From the NCBI GenBank assembly GCA_964570205.1, contig CAZMXI010000179.1, positions 1 to 9,736 on the forward strand: a stretch of DNA of 9,736 nt, in the 5' to 3' direction. Source of the DNA: CAZMXI01 sp964570205. GTDB taxonomy: Bacteria > Planctomycetota > Phycisphaerae > Tepidisphaerales > Tepidisphaeraceae. Every line of letters begins with the position of its first letter. Positions within the stretch are counted from its first letter, which is position 1. A program made the position numbers and the translations under genes. Below are positions 6,887 to 9,736 of this stretch, piece by piece. The notes under the pieces are model-generated. The model was not told the DNA's origin. It did no database searches and saw nothing but the letters and a program-made list of their open reading frames with translations.

Positions 6887-6951
6887 GAGTCACCTGTGGG
6901 CTGAGGGATCGGACGTGAGTTTAGTGCACGCGGGCGGTGGCGGCCAGCGGA

Positions 6952-6969
6952 TTTGACAAGAGTTTGACT
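6952..6969 (+). promoter_or_regulatory. TTTGAC direct repeat, 11-bp period, with perfect -35 match
   Basis: TTTGACA (6952-6958) and TTTGACT (6963-6969) are tandem copies exactly 11 bp apart in the divergent region between the deacetylase and GH81 starts. The first includes TTGACA, the sigma70 -35 consensus, but the sequence 17 bp on (GATTGA) is a poor -10 box. One-helical-turn tandem repeats of this sort are typical binding sites of OmpR/PhoB-type response regulators. The rest of 6887-6998 shows nothing clear. Confidence 0.4.
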
Positions 6970-6998
6970 TCGGACGATTGAAAGGGGACAACAAGTCC

Positions 6999-9242
6999 AT
7001 GATGCACGCGAGGATTCTTGGTTGGGTCGGCATGATTCTGGTGGCGGGAGCGATCGGGGCCGCTGATGCGCCCGATGTGGTGAGGATGGGATCGGGCGGC
7101 TATCGCATATCGCGGCCAGCGCCCTGCAAGCCGCTGCCGGAGACGATCTACCGGACGACTGCCCTGAAGGGGCCGACGCCGACCGGGCAGTGGTGGAGCT
7201 CGCTGGTGTGGCAGCGGTATTCGCAGCCCATGTACGCCCACCCGCTGGCGATGACATGCACGGAAAGGGGACTTAACATCAGCTATCCGGGCACGAACAT
7301 CCGATCGACCGAGGCGGCCATTTTCGGGTTCGTCACGCCGCGGGATGCGGACATCGCGCTGGGGCATTCGGAGGTTCCATCGTTCCAGCGGGCGGATTGC
7401 GACGGGCACAGCGACTGGTTCGTGACGGCGGCATTCATATCGGGCGGCAGGTCGATGCGCACATCGTTCGGGCATGGCTCGCCGTTCGTCTACTGCCTGT
7501 ACGAAGGGGGCAACCCGATGCTGACGTTCCGCAATGCGCCGAAAGTTTGGGCCGGAGGCGGGAACGATGCCGTGCTGGGTGTGAGCATGGGCTCAAAGCA
7601 CTATGGACTGTTCGGGGCGGCGGGATCGAACTGGGAAGGGCTCGGCGGGACTGTGCTGGTCAATAAAGCGGGCGGCAAGGCGCACTTCGCCGTGGCGATC
7701 CTGCCGGATGACAGGCCGGAGACGCTGAATCTGTTCCGGAAATACGCATACAGCCACGTGACGGACACGCGCGTGACGTGGAAACTTGAAACGCCGGGGG
7801 TCGTGCGATCGACGTATAGCTTCGCGGTGAAGCCGCATGAGGGTTCGGAAACCGGCACGCTGTTCGCCTTGTACCCGCACCAGTGGAAGTACACGACGAC
7901 GAAGCTGCTGGAAAAAAGCTATGCATCGGTGCGCGGCGAGATGAAGCTGGCGGCCGGCGCATCCTTCGAGACAGTGGTGGCCGCGCAGGGCGTGCTGCCG
8001 ATGCTGCCGGCGGAGGGTGTGCAGGACAAGGCTCGAATGACCGGGTACCTGCGGGCCGAGGCCGAGAAGAAACCAGGGGGATTTGGCGACACCTACTGGG
8101 AAGGCAAGCTGCTGGGGCGTCTGGCGACGCTGAGCGGCATTGCCGAAGTCACGGGCGAGAAACAGTTGCAGGGGGTTTTCGTGGATGAGATCAAGCGGCG
8201 GCTGGAGAACTGGCTGACGGCGGCCGAAGGGGAGAACCAGCCGGTGTTCTATTACGACGGCCGGTGGGGCACGCTGATCGGCAGCCGGCCGAGCTATGGC
8301 AGCGATAACCCATTGAACGATCACCACTTCCATTATGGCTATTTCATCCGCGCGGCCGCGGAAGTGGCGCGGGTTGATCCGCAGTGGGCGAGTCAGTGGG
8401 GGCCGATGGTGAAGATGCTCATCCGCGACATCGCCTCGGGAGACAGGCAGGATGCGATGTTCCCGTACATGCGGTGTTTTGACCGCTATGCGGGGCACTC
8501 GTGGGCTTCGGGCGATGCCAACTTCGTCGATGGCAACAACCAGGAATCCAGCTCGGAATCGATGAATGCGTGGTATGGGATGATCCTCTGGGGTATCGCG
8601 ACGGGCGATGATGCAATCCGCGACATGGGCCTCTACCTATACAACACCGAGCGCACGGCGGTAGAGGAGTACTGGTTTGATGTGTCGGACACGAATTACC
8701 CGAAAGACTTCCCGCGCGTGGCGCTCGGCATGGTGTGGGGCGGCAAGGGCGCCTTCGGAACATGGTTCTCGGGCGACATCGACTGCATTCATGGGATCAA
8801 CTGGTTGCCGTTCACGCCGGCATCGATCTACATGGGTCGATTCCCGCAGTACGTGAAGAAGAACCACGGCTACATTCTCGAACACCGCAAGGGTGGCCAG
8901 GATTACGGCACGGGCTGGGGCGATTTGGTGGTGATGTTCAACGCCCTGCAGGACCCGGCCGGCGCCGCGAAATACATCGACGCCAACCCCAACTGCAAGG
9001 TGGAATCAGGCAACAGCCGGGCGTTCATGTATCACTGGATCCATACGTTGAACACCCTGGGCCTGAACGAGGCGGCCGTCACGGCCGACTACCCGCTGGT
9101 CAACGTGTATACCAGGGATGGGAACCGGACCTACGCCGTCTACAACTGGCACGGCCGGCCGCTGGAGGTGAAGTTCTCGGATGGAAGGACCGTGCGGTCG
9201 AACGAAGCGGGCCTGCGGGTGGAACGGGGGAAGGCGCAGTAA
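6999..9242 (+). CDS. Secreted GH81 endo-beta-1,3-glucanase
   Basis: The 747-residue product is a glycoside hydrolase family 81 enzyme, which cuts beta-1,3-glucans (laminarin, curdlan, callose) by inversion. The N-terminus MMHAR-ILGWVGMILVAGAIGA-ADA reads as a signal peptide. An N-terminal beta-rich domain holds PTGQWWSSLVW and YSQPMYAHPL. The catalytic domain shows YYDGRWGTLIG, GSDNPLNDHHFHYGYFIRAAA, LIRDIA, GHSWASGDANFVDGNNQESSSESMNAWYG and NTERTAVEEYW. By family knowledge the Asp of NDHHFHYG (residue 441) is the proposed acid and the first Glu of NQESSSE (516) the base; E520 is also conserved. A short C-terminal module ends in RTYAVYNWHG and VKFSDGRTV. No carbohydrate-binding module or sorting tail is seen. 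A TTG at 6978 is in frame upstream; ATG 6999, with AAAGGGG about 12 nt before it, best matches the signal peptide. No glucan uptake genes are adjacent. Confidence 0.93.
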   Translation: MMHARILGWVGMILVAGAIGAADAPDVVRMGSGGYRISRPAPCKPLPETIYRTTALKGPTPTGQWWSSLVWQRYSQPMYAHPLAMTCTERGLNISYPGTNIRSTEAAIFGFVTPRDADIALGHSEVPSFQRADCDGHSDWFVTAAFISGGRSMRTSFGHGSPFVYCLYEGGNPMLTFRNAPKVWAGGGNDAVLGVSMGSKHYGLFGAAGSNWEGLGGTVLVNKAGGKAHFAVAILPDDRPETLNLFRKYAYSHVTDTRVTWKLETPGVVRSTYSFAVKPHEGSETGTLFALYPHQWKYTTTKLLEKSYASVRGEMKLAAGASFETVVAAQGVLPMLPAEGVQDKARMTGYLRAEAEKKPGGFGDTYWEGKLLGRLATLSGIAEVTGEKQLQGVFVDEIKRRLENWLTAAEGENQPVFYYDGRWGTLIGSRPSYGSDNPLNDHHFHYGYFIRAAAEVARVDPQWASQWGPMVKMLIRDIASGDRQDAMFPYMRCFDRYAGHSWASGDANFVDGNNQESSSESMNAWYGMILWGIATGDDAIRDMGLYLYNTERTAVEEYWFDVSDTNYPKDFPRVALGMVWGGKGAFGTWFSGDIDCIHGINWLPFTPASIYMGRFPQYVKKNHGYILEHRKGGQDYGTGWGDLVVMFNALQDPAGAAKYIDANPNCKVESGNSRAFMYHWIHTLNTLGLNEAAVTADYPLVNVYTRDGNRTYAVYNWHGRPLEVKFSDGRTVRSNEAGLRVERGKAQ

Positions 9243-9270
9243 CAGGCACCAAGCCCTGCCGTGCGAAATC

Positions 9271-9293
9271 GGCTGTCGCATCGCGTGGCAGCC
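9271..9293 (+). terminator. Hairpin downstream of GH81 gene
   Basis: A 9-bp stem pairs GGCTGTCGC with GCGTGGCAGCC-type sequence (9271-9279 with 9285-9293) around an ATCGC loop, starting 28 nt after the gh81 stop. Two of the pairs are G-U on the plus strand and would be A-C mismatches on the other, so the structure favours a plus-strand RNA. The following GTTGCTGT is only weakly T-rich, so termination strength is uncertain. Confidence 0.45.
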
Positions 9294-9335
9294 GTTGCTG
9301 TAATGCCCTTTACCTTATGGTCGGACCTCTCTCAA

Positions 9336-9358
9336 AGTGGCGACTCTCATAAGCCACT
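9336..9358. other. Inverted repeat AGTGGC/GCCACT
   Basis: AGTGGC (9336-9341) and GCCACT (9353-9358) form a 6-bp stem with an 11-nt loop inside the lower-GC intergenic segment. Just after it, ATGCG (9363-9367) and CGCAT (9385-9389) can enclose CGCT-TGTG-AGCG (9369-9380). Both could belong to one folded RNA. Confidence 0.35.
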
Positions 9359-9421
9359 GTAAATGCGACGCTTGTGAGCGCCGGCGCATCTGTCTTGCAT
9401 ATTTGCCACAGGGTGGTCAAT

Positions 9422-9444
9422 TTCTTACCACCAAATGGTAAGAA
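9422..9444. other. AT-rich 9-bp inverted repeat (hairpin or operator)
   Basis: TTCTTACCA and TGGTAAGAA form a perfect 9-bp stem around CCAAA. It lies between the convergent gh81 and pdxJ genes, 42 bp past the pdxJ stop. The arms are much more AT-rich than the surroundings, and no T-tract follows on either strand. A competing 6-bp stem, GGTGGT (9412-9417) with ACCACC (9427-9432), shares bases with the left arm, so the two folds exclude each other. It may be a shared 3'-end structure or a protein-binding palindrome. Confidence 0.5.
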
Positions 9445-9486
9445 CAATCGGTTCATCTTGCTTGGTGCCTGCCCAACAGGTGCTGC

Positions 9487-9736
9487 CTATTCGTTGATCA
9501 GCCGCTTCATCTCGCGGACGGCTTCGCGGAGGCCGGTGAAGATGGCTCGGCTGACGATGGCGTGGCCGATGTTCAACTCGCGCATCTGGGGAATATGGGC
9601 GACATCGAGAACATTGCGGTAATTCAGGCCATGCCCGGCGTGCAGGCGCAGGCCCGCTTGCACGGCGAGGGCGCTGGCCTCGCGGAGGCGCTGGAGCTGA
9701 TGGAGGGCATCTGCGGATTTGGCGTTAGCGTATTCT
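9487..9736 (-). CDS. pdxJ: Pyridoxine 5'-phosphate synthase PdxJ, C-terminal part
   Basis: Translation of the reverse strand from the window edge gives 82 residues ending at TAG (9487-9489). They match the C-terminus of PdxJ, the TIM-barrel enzyme that condenses 3-amino-2-oxopropyl phosphate with 1-deoxyxylulose 5-phosphate to pyridoxine 5'-phosphate in DXP-dependent vitamin B6 synthesis. Seen: LRLHAGHGLNYRNV, then IPQMRELNIGHAIVSRAIF and GLREAVREMKRLI, the phosphate-binding end of the barrel. The LHAGHGLNY and ELNIGHAI blocks are characteristic. The gene is intact as far as visible; its start and about two thirds of its length lie beyond 9736. It converges with gh81 across a 244-bp structured gap. 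It is cytoplasmic and housekeeping. Confidence 0.92.
   Translation of the reverse strand, partial: EYANAKSADALHQLQRLREASALAVQAGLRLHAGHGLNYRNVLDVAHIPQMRELNIGHAIVSRAIFTGLREAVREMKRLINE

Larger units (their letters stand above)
9243..9471. repeat. 229-bp segment bounded by a perfect 12-bp inverted repeat
   Basis: CAGGCACCAAGC (9243-9254) is the exact reverse complement of GCTTGGTGCCTG (9460-9471). The left arm starts on the first base after the gh81 stop codon; the right arm ends 15 bp before the pdxJ stop. Between them the DNA falls to near 50% G+C (90 of 180 bases at 9301-9480 by hand count), against clearly more than 60% in the genes. No protein gene is evident inside. No clean target-site duplication flanks the arms, although AACAGG occurs near both ends (9241 and 9475). 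It may be a decayed small inverted-repeat element or the closing stem of a structured RNA. Confidence 0.5.

Noticed and set aside
5852..6904. 350-residue plus-strand open frame across the deacetylase gene
   Set aside because: It is a shadow of the deacetylase, whose minus-strand reading carries every catalytic motif. The plus-strand protein shows no domain.
9243..9486. Integron attC site or complete insertion sequence
   Set aside because: GCCCAAC (9471-9477) fits RYYYAAC, but I found no matching GTTRRRY partner at a proper distance, no integrase or transposase gene, and no clean target duplication.
9374..9622. 82-residue plus-strand open frame at the right end
   Set aside because: It runs across the structured gap and the reverse of pdxJ. 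The minus strand there encodes unmistakable PdxJ sequence.

Overview
The window is a GC-rich bacterial chromosome segment, well above 60% G+C in its coding parts. It holds seven recognisable protein genes with normal TGA/TAA/TAG stops, and I see no frameshifts. No gene fixes the taxonomy. High GC, sparse or weak Shine-Dalgarno sites, a small FHA protein with an acidic tail, class II HDAC-like and NRAMP-like genes and a secreted GH81 glucanase together suggest Planctomycetota (Phycisphaerae-like) or a similar environmental lineage. That placement is inference.

Layout. At the left edge two hairpins (1-16 and 27-45) lie just beyond the stop of hemW (50-1294, minus), a radical-SAM heme chaperone. 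A 311-bp divergent region with a perfect 14-bp palindrome separates hemW from a small FHA-domain protein (1606-2118, plus). A 229-bp gap with a strong GC hairpin leads to an O-methyltransferase (2348-3007, plus) that has an apparent signal peptide. It converges, with only 4 bp between the stop codons, on a three-gene minus-strand operon read in the order HDAC-family deacetylase (5942-6886), NRAMP-family transporter (4419-5897), APC amino-acid/polyamine-type permease (3012-4406). Divergent from the operon is a secreted GH81 endo-beta-1,3-glucanase (6999-9242, plus). The right edge is the C-terminal part of pdxJ (minus, running off the window), recognised by translating the reverse strand.

How the genes relate. 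hemW and pdxJ are cofactor housekeeping genes. The deacetylase and two transporters are spaced as one transcription unit (gaps of 44 and 12 bp) and may scavenge acetylated amines or amino-acid derivatives. The NRAMP-like protein lacks the usual metal-binding DPGN and MPHN motifs, so its substrate is open. The GH81 enzyme would act outside the cytoplasm on beta-1,3-glucans such as laminarin, curdlan or callose.

The most unusual non-coding part is the 244-bp region between gh81 and pdxJ. It drops to about 50% G+C (hand count, 9301-9480). It is bounded by a perfect 12-bp inverted repeat starting on the first base after the gh81 stop, and it contains several hairpins, some mutually exclusive. It could be a structured RNA or 3' UTR, or a remnant of a small inverted-repeat element. 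I found no CRISPR array, tRNA, rRNA or transposase gene.
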